From Clostridium polynesiense (GTDB lineage Bacteria; Bacillota; Clostridia; Clostridiales; Clostridiaceae): 64,000 nt of DNA. The stretch covers positions 1-64,000 of the forward strand of contig NZ_CCXI01000012.1 of NCBI RefSeq assembly GCF_000820705.1. Reading direction: 5' to 3'. Position numbers and translations under genes: made by a program. The notes beneath the pieces were generated by a model. That model was not told the DNA's origin, did no database searches, and saw only the letters and a program-made list of their open reading frames with translations. This document shows positions 22,424 to 30,570 of this stretch, one piece after another; positions within the stretch are counted from its first letter, which is position 1; every line of letters begins with the position of its first letter.

Positions 22424-22813
22424 ATGATGTCTTTAGTACTTTTGTCCCACAGCAGGCTTATAGTTCAGGGACTTAAGGCTCTCATCGAGGAAATGGCTCC
22501 GGAGGTGGATATATTTGTAGTAGGAGGGACTCCAGAGGGCGGAATAGGCTCGGATTATGAGGAAACTCAGAGGGTTATAAATGAAGCTTACCGTTCTGAG
22601 GGAGTTGTGGTTTTATTTGACCTTGGCAGTACCTTTATGACTGCAGAGATGATAATTGAAGAAATGGAAGAAGAGAAAAAACAGAATATAAAAATAATGG
22701 ATGCTCCTTTGGTGGAAGGTGGATTAACTGCAGCTATAGCCATCAGCGGCGGAGGAGGCATTGAAGAGGTATATGAGTCTTTAAAACCTCTTAAAATAGG
22801 AAAAATTATTTAA
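22424..22813 (+). CDS. dhaM: PTS-dependent dihydroxyacetone kinase phosphotransferase DhaM (EIIA-like)
   Basis: A single-domain DhaM of 129 residues, mannose-EIIA-like, with the phosphorylated His in LLSHSRLIVQGLKAL and a conserved FDLGST. It carries phosphate from HPr to DhaL-ADP. The short form lacks the HPr and EI-like domains of E. coli DhaM. The ATG at 22424 is chosen, 10 nt after AAAGGAGG; ATG at 22427 is nearly as good. Confidence 0.93.
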   Translation: MMSLVLLSHSRLIVQGLKALIEEMAPEVDIFVVGGTPEGGIGSDYEETQRVINEAYRSEGVVVLFDLGSTFMTAEMIIEEMEEEKKQNIKIMDAPLVEGGLTAAIAISGGGGIEEVYESLKPLKIGKII

Positions 22814-22909
22814 TAAATCTGGGTTGTAAGCTTGTAAGGTAGATTATAATTGAATTCTGTGGTATTATTAGTAGTAATTTAAATAGTAAAAACCACAGTA
22901 GGTGAGATT

Positions 22910-23377
22910 ATGGCAAGAAAAAATGAAAATAAAACTTTAGCTGAAAATAGAAAAGCAAGACATGATTACTTTGTTGAGGAAGCCATGGAGACTGGAATAG
23001 AACTTGTAGGAACAGAGGTTAAGTCTGTAAAAAACGGAAGAGCAAACTTAAAGGACAGCTACGGAGAAGTGAGAAATGGCGAAATATTCATAAGAAATAT
23101 GCATGTAAGTCCTTATGAGCAGGGAAATATATTTAATGTAGACCCTTTAAGGGAAAGAAAGCTCTTACTGCATAAAAGTGAAATACGAAGGTTGATTGGA
23201 TTTACCTCTCAAGAGGGCTACACCTTAATACCACTTTCCTTATACCTGAAAAATGGCAGAGTAAAGGTAAACCTTGGGGTATGCAAAGGTAAAAAGAACT
23301 ATGACAAGAGAGATGCCATGCTTGAAAAGGCTCATAAGAGAGACATAGAAAGAGAATTCAAAGAGAGAATGAGATAA
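22910..23377 (+). CDS. smpB: SsrA-binding protein SmpB
   Basis: SmpB of 155 residues: [59 protein letters not shown], and a basic C-terminal tail [18 protein letters not shown]. It delivers tmRNA to stalled ribosomes. The tmRNA gene lies 3.4 kb downstream at 26739-27094, and rnr, its functional partner, 5.5 kb upstream. Confidence 0.97.
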   Translation: MARKNENKTLAENRKARHDYFVEEAMETGIELVGTEVKSVKNGRANLKDSYGEVRNGEIFIRNMHVSPYEQGNIFNVDPLRERKLLLHKSEIRRLIGFTSQEGYTLIPLSLYLKNGRVKVNLGVCKGKKNYDKRDAMLEKAHKRDIEREFKERMR

Positions 23378-23392
23378 ATCAATTTTAAATTA

Positions 23393-23437
23393 AAAACGTC
23401 ATATGTCAGGTGCCAGGCACCTGACATATGACGTTTT
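23393..23437 (+). terminator. Long palindrome after smpB (probable terminator or dispersed repeat)
   Basis: A perfect 22-bp inverted repeat around a single A (23393-23414 with 23416-23437). The core GGTGCC-A-GGCACC is embedded in an outer CGTCATATGTCA arm. TTTT then GACATTTTTA follows. It can act as a terminator in either direction. The core resembles palindromes dispersed in clostridial genomes. Confidence 0.75.
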
Positions 23438-23610
23438 GACATTTTTATCACCACTTTAGGGTAGTGGCATATTTTATAGTATATATATGGAAAGCTCGTA
23501 ATATAATTATACCTGTAAGGAATAATACACAAATTATAAAGCTTGAATCCTCCTTAAAGAGCATAATTGAGAAATATCATGTTACATAACAATAATTCAA
23601 GGAGGAGTTT

Positions 23611-25008
23611 ATGGAAGTTATTCTTACTTCTTTACACTATGTGTATTTAGTATTCATTATATTGATTATTGCCTTTATGGTAATGAAAAAGGATACCAGC
23701 CTGGTATCTCTTATAGGAGTATTCGTGCTTGGTCTTTTAGGTACAGCTTCTTTGTCTAAATCACTCATGGGAGTATTTAACGGGCTGATTTATGCCACTA
23801 AAGAATTAATGCCTACCATATTTATAATTTCAGTGATTACAGCTATGAGCAAGGTGCTTATGGCATCAGGAATAAATGAAGCTATGATATCTCCTTTTAA
23901 AAGGTTTATAAAAAATTATGATATGGCTTACTGGATAATAGGGATTGTTATGATGATAATATCCTGGTTTTTCTGGCCTTCACCTGCAGTAGCGTTAATA
24001 GGAGCAATTTTTTTACCTATTGGAAAGAAAGCAGGACTTCCCGCTATCGGTGTAGCTATTGCTATGAATCTATTTGGACATGGAATAGCCCTGTCTACAG
24101 ATTATATAATACAGGCAGCCCCAAAGCTTACTGCGGATGCTGCAGGTATACCGGTAGGAGATGTAATGAAAGCCAGCATACCTTTAACCATAGTTATGGC
24201 TTTGGTAACCACAATATCAGCCTACATTATACTTAAGAAGGAAATAAAAAGCGGAATATACAAAGAAGAGCTTCAATATGCCAAGGAAGAACTTTCAGAA
24301 GAAAACGAACTTGAAGTAAGATTTTCTCTAAGGACTAAAAAGCTCCTTGCCCTTATGATGCTCATATTTTTTGGTGCAGACATAGTTATAATGTATAAAG
24401 CAAAACTTCAGGGAGGAGATGCCACCGCCTTAATTGGAGGTACTGCCTTAGTGATACTTTCCATTATAGGAGCCTTAGCTTATAAAAAGGGTGTCTTTGA
24501 AAAGGTGACGGTGCATTTAGTAGAAGGTCTGCAGTTTGGATTTAAAATATTTGGAGTGGTTATTCCCATAGCAGCCTTTTTTTATTTAGGAGATTCAGCT
24601 ATATTAGACATCTTTGGAAAGGTGCTTCCAGAAGCCTCAAAGGGAATTGTAAATGACTTAGGATTAACTTTAGCCTCTGTAGTTCCTGTAAACTCTGCAA
24701 TTTCTTCTATTACCCTAACCACAGTGGGAGCCATTACAGGGCTGGACGGATCAGGCTTTTCCGGTATCCCTCTGGTGGGCTCTGTAGCAAGGCTTTTTTC
24801 TACAGGTCTAGGATCAGGTACTGCTACCTTAACGGCACTAGGGCAGATTTCCGGAATTTGGATAGGAGGCGGAACTTTGATACCTTGGGCTGTAATACCA
24901 GCAGCAGCCATGTGTGGAGTGGATCCCTTCGAGCTTACAAGAAAAAATCTAAAACCGGTGGTTATTGGATTAGCGGCAACTACTATAGCAGCTATGTTTT
25001 TTCTATGA
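23611..25008 (+). CDS. Polytopic transporter of the ion-transporter/GntP-like superfamily, substrate unknown
   Basis: A membrane protein of 465 residues with about 11-12 hydrophobic helices. Recognisable stretches are ALIGAIFLPIGKKAGLPAIG and a C-terminal IWIGGGTLIPWAVIPAAAMCGVDPF, which resemble permeases of the gluconate/citrate-type ion transporter superfamily. No neighbouring gene suggests a substrate. It appears monocistronic: GGAGGAG precedes the ATG and a terminator follows at 25014-25044. The family assignment is by general resemblance only. Confidence 0.65.
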   Translation: MEVILTSLHYVYLVFIILIIAFMVMKKDTSLVSLIGVFVLGLLGTASLSKSLMGVFNGLIYATKELMPTIFIISVITAMSKVLMASGINEAMISPFKRFIKNYDMAYWIIGIVMMIISWFFWPSPAVALIGAIFLPIGKKAGLPAIGVAIAMNLFGHGIALSTDYIIQAAPKLTADAAGIPVGDVMKASIPLTIVMALVTTISAYIILKKEIKSGIYKEELQYAKEELSEENELEVRFSLRTKKLLALMMLIFFGADIVIMYKAKLQGGDATALIGGTALVILSIIGALAYKKGVFEKVTVHLVEGLQFGFKIFGVVIPIAAFFYLGDSAILDIFGKVLPEASKGIVNDLGLTLASVVPVNSAISSITLTTVGAITGLDGSGFSGIPLVGSVARLFSTGLGSGTATLTALGQISGIWIGGGTLIPWAVIPAAAMCGVDPFELTRKNLKPVVIGLAATTIAAMFFL

Positions 25009-25013
25009 ATTAT

Positions 25014-25044
25014 AAACCTGCAGTACTTAGTACTGCGGGTTTTT
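25014..25044 (+). terminator. Terminator after the membrane transporter
   Basis: A 13-bp stem with one G-U pair (25014-25026 with 25030-25042), a 3-nt loop and a T tract. Confidence 0.85.
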
Positions 25045-25175
25045 ATAAATTATGGAAATAATAAGGTGTTATTAATAAAAAATTAAGTTTTTTATAGTAT
25101 TATATAATAGAGAATAATATTAATGTTTTTTAAAAAAGATATTATCAGGTATAAATAAGCTGTGCGGGGGATATT

Positions 25176-26408
25176 ATGGGGACAGAAGCTTTTTATGAAT
25201 ACTTAAAAGAGATAAAAGAGTTTTGGAAAAGCTCTGAAGAAACCGTAAATGTGCAATTAAGACTTGTTACTTTAGAGGAAAAGAAAAGAAGAGAAAAAGA
25301 AACGGATGCTTTAATCAGAAAACTTCAAAGAATATTGAAAGCTATCCCTAAAGATAAAACAAAAAAAGAGCAATGGAAAAGAAAGATTGAGAAGCAAATT
25401 GATAGTGCCATAGAAAGAGACAGCTTTTTTAATTTAAACAGGCTTACAAAGGAACAGAAAAACAGCTTTTTTAGAAGTACTGAAGAATTTTTAGAAAGGA
25501 CAAGAAGTTTTGATAAGGAGCTTTCTCCGGAGGATATATGTCAGGCTTTAAGAAATGTATGGATAGTAAATATACTTCAGGGGGTAATGGGAGAGGAGAT
25601 AAAGCTAAACTCAGCAATACTTGGTTACAGCCTCTTGTATCCCTATACAGATAACTTCCTGGATGATATGGATATAGACTGTGAAAGAAAAGGAGAATTT
25701 AATCAAAGGCTTATGAAAAGGCTTAAGGGAGAGCCTATTAACCCAATAGATAAACATGAAGAGAAGGTTTTTTCCTTAGTGAGTTTTATAGAGGAGTCTT
25801 ATCCAAGAAAGAAATATCCTCAGGTATATAATTCCCTTCAGCTCATAAATGAAGGACAGATAAAAAGTCTCCTTCAGCAAAAAACAGGAGAAGGAGATAA
25901 GGATATTATTGAAGAAGAGCTTTTAAATATATCCTTAGAAAAGGGAGCAGCATCAGTACTGGCAGATGGTTATTTGATTAGAGGCAGCCTCACAAAGGAG
26001 GAAGAAATATTTTGTCTGGGTTATGGTTTTATGCTTCAGCTGGCGGACGACCTTCAGGACGTAGAAGTGGATATAAACATGAGGCACAGAACTCTTATGA
26101 CCTTAAAAGCAGGAAATCTTCCTTTAGATACGGAGGTATCGAAGCTTATAAATTTCACTGAAAACATTGTGAATTCGGTGATAGGTCTAAAGGGTGAAGA
26201 TAATCATATCTTAAAGGATATAATTAAAACTAACTGCTTGATGCTTATACTTTTTTCAGCAGTTAGATCAAAGGAATATTTCACTGAAGGATTTATAGAG
26301 AATATAAGCTGGTATCTTCCTTTTAGCATTAATTATATTGAATCTCTAGAGGAAAGGACTAAAAACTGGCAGGATAATTTTAAGGGCTTTGCAGATATGG
26401 AATTATAG
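25176..26408 (+). CDS. Polyprenyl-synthase-like (class I isoprenoid fold) protein
   Basis: A protein of 410 residues. YPYTDNFLDDMD (near residue 151) and GYGFMLQLADDLQDVEVD (near 286) resemble the first and second aspartate-rich metal-diphosphate sites of polyprenyl synthetases. The first motif is shortened compared with canonical DDxxD. The N-terminal 100 residues are charged and helical (KRREKETDALIRKLQRILK), and the protein is longer than typical synthases (about 300-350). It could be a prenyltransferase-related enzyme of unknown product or a non-catalytic relative. No isoprenoid genes are adjacent. Confidence 0.6.
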   Translation: MGTEAFYEYLKEIKEFWKSSEETVNVQLRLVTLEEKKRREKETDALIRKLQRILKAIPKDKTKKEQWKRKIEKQIDSAIERDSFFNLNRLTKEQKNSFFRSTEEFLERTRSFDKELSPEDICQALRNVWIVNILQGVMGEEIKLNSAILGYSLLYPYTDNFLDDMDIDCERKGEFNQRLMKRLKGEPINPIDKHEEKVFSLVSFIEESYPRKKYPQVYNSLQLINEGQIKSLLQQKTGEGDKDIIEEELLNISLEKGAASVLADGYLIRGSLTKEEEIFCLGYGFMLQLADDLQDVEVDINMRHRTLMTLKAGNLPLDTEVSKLINFTENIVNSVIGLKGEDNHILKDIIKTNCLMLILFSAVRSKEYFTEGFIENISWYLPFSINYIESLEERTKNWQDNFKGFADMEL

Positions 26409-26738
26409 TATATGATTAATCCGAAGATTAATTTTCATCTGTAAAATTAATAAAAATTTCCAATTAATTATGAAAATATGACCTACGGTGACCTGCCATA
26501 AGTGAGGATTAGAGTGGTAAACCTAATAAAGAAAGGGCTGGAGAAGAAGATAATTATTGGCTTTAATGAGGCAACAATCCTATTGAATAATAATAGTAGA
26601 TAGTGTAATATATTAAATGTACCATAAAAGCAGTGGGAGCTTGAGAAATAAAAGCTTAAACTGATATTTACAAAAATACAACTGAATATGCAGTGATCAG
26701 ACATTGCAATGAACTTCTGCCATATACCCTTATAATAT
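26409..26738. other. Intergenic region upstream of ssrA
   Basis: 330 bp with no convincing gene. TATAAT at 26731-26736 is only 2 nt from the mature tmRNA 5' end, too close to be its -10 box if the precursor is trimmed by RNase P. A better -35/-10 pair was not identified. Confidence 0.5.
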
Positions 26739-27094
26739 GGGGGCGTACTGGTTTCGACGGGGGTAAGGATGTCTGAGGAAGCGAGTGGAGGGAACTCTGG
26801 GCCCGCCTTAAAAAACTAGGGACTTAAAGATAAACGCAGAAGACAATTTTGCATTAGCAGCTTAATATAGCTGTTCGTTCTACCCGGGAGGCCTACGGCC
26901 TGGGATAGGGCGTCGATTAGTAGGGAACCGCACTTTGGAAAGCTTTGACCAAAGGACGGAATAAATGAAGCTACTGAAGCAGGAAGCCTGTCCATGGGCG
27001 TCCTGCTGAGGGAATGTTAAAACATGGTCTGCACTCGGAGATGCCTCATGCATGTTACCTTCGGACACGGGTTCAATTCCCGTCGCCTCCACCA
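26739..27094 (+). ncRNA. ssrA: Transfer-messenger RNA (tmRNA)
   Basis: A 356-nt tmRNA. The 5' end GGGGGCG pairs with CGCCTCC before the encoded CCA (27092-27094). The conserved CTGGTTTCGACGGGGG follows the acceptor strand, and the T-arm GGGTTCAATTCCC is at the 3' end. The tag reading frame is 26836-26865 and encodes AEDNFALAA followed by TAA; alanine from the charged tmRNA precedes it. It works with SmpB (22910-23377) in ribosome rescue. The 3' end also acts as an apparent integration site: TCGCCTCCACCA recurs at 29302-29313. Confidence 0.97.
27083..27094 (+). repeat. Left attachment-type repeat (tmRNA 3' end)
   Basis: TCGCCTCCACCA at the 3' end of ssrA is repeated exactly and in the same orientation at 29302-29313. 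The 2.2 kb between has island character. Confidence 0.6.
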
Positions 27095-27098
27095 TATT

Positions 27099-27140
27099 CG
27101 CTCACAATCGAACCCTAAAGGCTCAGTTGTGGGCGTTTTT
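27099..27140 (+). terminator. ssrA terminator
   Basis: A 9-bp stem with one U-G pair (27099-27107 with 27127-27135) followed by five T. It starts 5 nt after the tmRNA CCA. Confidence 0.85.
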
Positions 27141-27312
27141 CATGCTGTTTTTGACCAGTTTGTCTCTAAGCTGAATTAGATATGTAGTTAGCTTGGAGAG
27201 TGTGTTTAAAATACTTTTGCTGCTAGTTATTGCCCTAACCTCAATTAAACTATCAATTTTTGTTTGTATAGTCTGTAATTTTTTCTTTATGAGTTCTACT
27301 TTTTCTGTTACC
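27123..27312 (-). pseudogene. Start-less coiled-coil ORF fragment
   Basis: The minus strand is open from a stop at 27313-27315 to TGA at 27123-27125, encoding about 62 residues with heptad-like KKKLQTIQTKIDSLIEVRA, but no start codon is visible. It reads toward and ends within the ssrA terminator. It looks like the 3' end of a decayed gene. An integrase or other island gene is possible from its position, but no family is recognised. Confidence 0.35.
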
Positions 27313-27315
27313 TAT

Positions 27316-27697
27316 AAAGTTGCTTTGACAAGTTTTTTTAAAAAAACTAGAAAATTTATGAAGTAATTATCTCATGGATTTGTCATATAAGTAAGGCACT
27401 ATGTTATTGAAGGGTTACAGTTTATCAAGGATTGTGCTATAATATTATAAAATTCTAATGTAAAATTCTGTTAGAATTAGAAATAAGATACTTTCTAGTT
27501 ATTTGAATAATACACCGTGAAAATGATATTGGGGGCAAACTTATTACAGCGCAAGAAGAATCAGGCAAAAAACATAGAATATATATGCATGAGTATGACG
27601 GATATTAAAACGCTTAATATTAAATTTGATTTTGTATATAGCTCACGTAAAGATAACTAACATAGAGAGATAGTTAAAAATAAGAGGAGGAGTTACT
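27316..27697. other. Gene-poor left part of the tmRNA-linked island
   Basis: About 380 bp of A/T-rich sequence. A short open stretch at about 27540-27610 (TAQEESGKKHRIYMHEYDGY then stop) has no start and may be a remnant. No functional feature is supported. Confidence 0.4.
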
Positions 27698-28177
27698 ATG
27701 CAAAAACAAGACTGGCTGTTTAACAAAGATAACTTTACTTGTAGTTTTAGAACAGTTGGGATTTTAATGCGTGATGGCAAAATACTTGTTCAAAGAGATA
27801 AAGATGGTACGGAGTACGCCTTGCCTGGTGGTCATGTAATTATTGGAGAAAGCTCGGATAAGTCTTTAATTAGAGAGTACAAAGAGGAGACCGGAGCAGA
27901 TGTTAAAATACACCGACTTGCTTGGGTTGAAGAATATTTTTGGGACTATAACAGAACGAAACGCCATTCTCTTGCTTTTTATTATCTTATTTCCCTTGAA
28001 AATAATGCGGATATTCCTGATACAGGTGAATTTTTCTCGCAAAAAGATAATTGTAATATAGTATTTACTTGGCTATCGCTTAAAGAATTGAAAAATATTA
28101 CTATTTATCCGTTATTTTTAAAAGATAAAATAGGATGCATAAGCGATGGGATAGAGTATTTTAAAGTAAAATATTAA
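27698..28177 (+). CDS. Nudix hydrolase
   Basis: A protein of 159 residues with a complete Nudix box, GHVIIGESSDKSLIREYKEE then TGA (Gx5Ex7REUxEExGU), near residues 46-69. Nudix enzymes cleave nucleoside diphosphates linked to other groups; the substrate is unknown. AGAGGAGG precedes the ATG. It lies in the island between the tmRNA 3' end and its repeat. Codon use (CGT, GCG, CGC more frequent) differs from the glycolytic genes. Confidence 0.88.
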   Translation: MQKQDWLFNKDNFTCSFRTVGILMRDGKILVQRDKDGTEYALPGGHVIIGESSDKSLIREYKEETGADVKIHRLAWVEEYFWDYNRTKRHSLAFYYLISLENNADIPDTGEFFSQKDNCNIVFTWLSLKELKNITIYPLFLKDKIGCISDGIEYFKVKY

Positions 28178-28427
28178 TGAGGTGCAGAGATTTGCAATAA
28201 ATAAATTACTAAATTTGTTTTCATTTGCACCAGACCTTTCATGTCTTAATTTTATTGCATATTTATAAAGGTTGCATTAGTGCAAAATTTCAATTCTCAC
28301 CTTTGATTTTTATTGAATTTCTTAAACTCTGATTAAGAGGCTTAAAAACCCAATCAAATAACCATTTCCATTAATGTATGGAACAATAGGACAATTATTA
28401 ATCTATAACAGGAAAGTGAGGCGCAAT

Positions 28428-29264
28428 ATGGAACGTGAATATTCACTTTTGGCAGGTGCATTAAAAGTTTTTGATGACTTTAGCGGAAGTAGTAGAATTG
28501 ATTTCATATATGAATATAACTCTGAAAAGTTTGACGTACTAAAGTCTAAATATAAAATAAGTGACATTGCTGGTAATGGTTCGGAAATAGATAAAGTTTT
28601 AAACTTACTTAAATGGTGTAGCGGAAATGTTCTTCATAATGGAGGGATAACAGATGTTGAATTTATACCGAAAAATTCAATTGATATTCTTGACTATTCT
28701 TTTCAAAAAGGTAGAGAGTTTGGGGTTTATTGCCGACTACAAGCGATAGTGTTTACTGAGTGTTGCCTGGCATTAGGTATAAAATCAAGAATCTTACATT
28801 GTCTGCCCTACTCCCCATATGATTTTGATACGCACGTAGTTTCAATTGTTTATATAAAGCATTTTCATAAATGGATATTAATAGATCCGGGAAATAACCG
28901 TTATTTTCTTGATGAAAAAGACAACATTCTTTCTCCAATAGAAGCAAGATCTCGATTGGGTAACTATAGCTTTATAAAGTGCAATGTGCCTGATGACAAC
29001 TATATGACGTATATGGCAAAAAATTTGTTTTACTTTAAATCTTTGCAAATTAATACATTTGCTTCCGACATGTTATCAAATCAAGAAGATATTTATTGTG
29101 TTCCAAATGGATTCAATGTATTAGAAAGAGAAGTAGCATACTGTGAATATGCTATAAAAAATAGTCCTGCATATTTTGCAGGCGAATGGGAAAAAGCATT
29201 AAATGGTTTTAAAGACAGAGATAGTTTTATTAACCTGAATGCGAAAGATTTCTTCTTAATATGA
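28428..29264 (+). CDS. Transglutaminase-like (papain-fold) domain protein
   Basis: A protein of 278 residues. A transglutaminase-core triad is visible: Cys in EFGVYCRLQAIVFTECCLAL, His in YDFDTHVVSIVYI, and Asp in WILIDPGNNRYF. Such domains act as proteases, amidases or crosslinking enzymes; the role here is unknown. No signal peptide is seen, so it is probably cytoplasmic. ATG at 28428 is chosen with GTGAGG 6 nt upstream; an earlier ATG at 28374 lacks a site. It is the last gene before the repeated tmRNA end. Confidence 0.75.
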   Translation: MEREYSLLAGALKVFDDFSGSSRIDFIYEYNSEKFDVLKSKYKISDIAGNGSEIDKVLNLLKWCSGNVLHNGGITDVEFIPKNSIDILDYSFQKGREFGVYCRLQAIVFTECCLALGIKSRILHCLPYSPYDFDTHVVSIVYIKHFHKWILIDPGNNRYFLDEKDNILSPIEARSRLGNYSFIKCNVPDDNYMTYMAKNLFYFKSLQINTFASDMLSNQEDIYCVPNGFNVLEREVAYCEYAIKNSPAYFAGEWEKALNGFKDRDSFINLNAKDFFLI

Positions 29265-29301
29265 GCATTGTATGTAATATATAAAGAATAATTACATAGC
29301 T

Positions 29302-29313
29302 TCGCCTCCACCA
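29302..29313 (+). repeat. Right attachment-type repeat (copy of tmRNA 3' end)
   Basis: An exact 12-bp copy of TCGCCTCCACCA, 38 bp after the transglutaminase-like gene. The outer context C-TCGCC also matches at one further base. It is consistent with an attR left by site-specific integration at ssrA. Confidence 0.6.
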
Positions 29314-29394
29314 ATGAAACCCTCAACAATTGAAAAAAATGTTATGGAGGAGTATTATCTTATAATTAAGCGTTATAATATTATAATTAATTAT

Positions 29395-29439
29395 AATAGC
29401 CTTAAGCCTTGATTTTACTAGGTTAAGGCTATTTTTTTT
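29395..29439 (+). terminator. Terminator upstream of the HAD gene
   Basis: An 11-bp stem (29395-29405 with 29423-29433) ending in eight T. No intact gene ends right before it, so the upstream unit may have been lost. Confidence 0.8.
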
Positions 29440-29576
29440 CTTTAAAATAGTATATCATAAGCAATAAGATAAATACTTTCAATAGGTAATGATAGCAGAA
29501 TATGAAAGTAGTTAGTTAATAATGTTTTTTAATATAAATATAAGACAAATAATAATTTTCTAAGGTGGTGCATTTT

Positions 29577-30287
29577 ATGGCAAAAGCAAAAGTGATAGTA
29601 TTTGACTTGTTTGACACATTAATTAGAGAGGTGGATTTTCATTTTTCATCAGGCTTATCTTATCTGCATGAAAACATCTTATCAGAGGATACTGATAAAG
29701 TAGATTTTTTAAATTATGTCGATAAACACTGGAAAGTACTTTTTGAAAAAAGGAATGAAGATAACTCAGAACTACCCTTTGAAGATGAACTTTTAGACTT
29801 CAAAAATAAATATGGCTTTAAATCGGAGCTTTCCATGGAAGAAATTCAATATAATTGTGTAAACATAATGAATACTATTGAATTATTTGAGGACACTATT
29901 CCTGACTTAGAGGAGCTTAAAGCTTTAGGCATCCCGGTTTATTTATTAAGTAATTCAGCATTTAAGAGAAAGGTTATGAACAGATATATAGATCAATATG
30001 ATTTAGAAAAATATTTTGTTAATACACACTATAGTTCTGATTATAGGATAAAGAAGCCTCATAAAGATCTATTTCAAATTGTATATGATGATATAAAAAA
30101 ATATGATAATAGCATCAAGATGAATGAAATTTATTTCGTTGGAGATAATTTTAAAGCTGATGTTCTTGGTTCTGGTGATTTTGGATTTACGCCGGTGTTT
30201 TTAAATCGTGAACAAGCTCCTGGAACTAATAAGGAAAAGGTTATTGAAATTAGTAATTTAAAAGAAATTTTAGAAGTAATCAGGTAG
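29577..30287 (+). CDS. HAD-superfamily hydrolase
   Basis: A protein of 236 residues with all four HAD motifs: VFDLFDTLI (nucleophile Asp), YLLSNS, KKPHKDLF (Lys) and FVGDNFKADVLG. It is probably a phosphatase on a small phosphorylated metabolite. ATG at 29577 follows AAGGTGG; the GTG at 29565 would lie inside that site. It sits between the att-like repeat and the decayed tmRNA copy, so it may belong to a second remnant island. Confidence 0.85.
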   Translation: MAKAKVIVFDLFDTLIREVDFHFSSGLSYLHENILSEDTDKVDFLNYVDKHWKVLFEKRNEDNSELPFEDELLDFKNKYGFKSELSMEEIQYNCVNIMNTIELFEDTIPDLEELKALGIPVYLLSNSAFKRKVMNRYIDQYDLEKYFVNTHYSSDYRIKKPHKDLFQIVYDDIKKYDNSIKMNEIYFVGDNFKADVLGSGDFGFTPVFLNREQAPGTNKEKVIEISNLKEILEVIR

Positions 30288-30305
30288 AATCCAATATTTA
30301 TGGAT

Positions 30306-30441
30306 GGGAGGAATTCTTATCTGGTTTTCACGGATAAGGATGTCTAAGTAAGGGAGTGGAGGGAATTCTGGGACATTCTCTGTACTGTGGGAGAGTTCAT
30401 GTATACTACCTTAGGAACGGATTTAATATGGGTATGAAACA
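30306..30441 (+). pseudogene. Degenerate partial copy of ssrA (tmRNA relic)
   Basis: 30321-30372 aligns with tmRNA 26748-26801 at about 45 of 54 positions, including TAAGGATGTCT and GAGTGGAGGGAA. A following block, about 30380-30441, resembles the tmRNA 3' part (TCATGnATnnTACCTTnGGA-ACGG, then a T-loop-like segment). The tag reading frame and pseudoknots (roughly 220 nt) are missing, and the acceptor stem is ruined. It is probably the leftover of an ssrA duplication by an integrated element. Confidence 0.75.
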
Positions 30442-30570
30442 CCTAATGTGTAGTTTATTCCCCCAATTAAGGGGAGATAGAATATTTTTTAATATTTAAA
30501 CCTAAACACAGTTGCATATTTTGAATTATTTGTTAAAATATAACTATTATTTAAAGATGTGGGGATTTTA

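Noticed and set aside
26508-26605. Small GTG ORF of about 33 codons upstream of ssrA
   Set aside because: No ribosome site, no recognisable similarity, and it lies in an intergenic region with many stops.
26731-26736. TATAAT directly upstream of ssrA as its -10 box
   Set aside because: It ends 2 nt before the mature 5' end, too close for a start site that yields a precursor for 5' processing.
29314-29412. Short ORF of about 32 codons beginning at the att-like repeat
   Set aside because: A/T-rich with low-complexity residues, no ribosome site, and it runs into a terminator stem.
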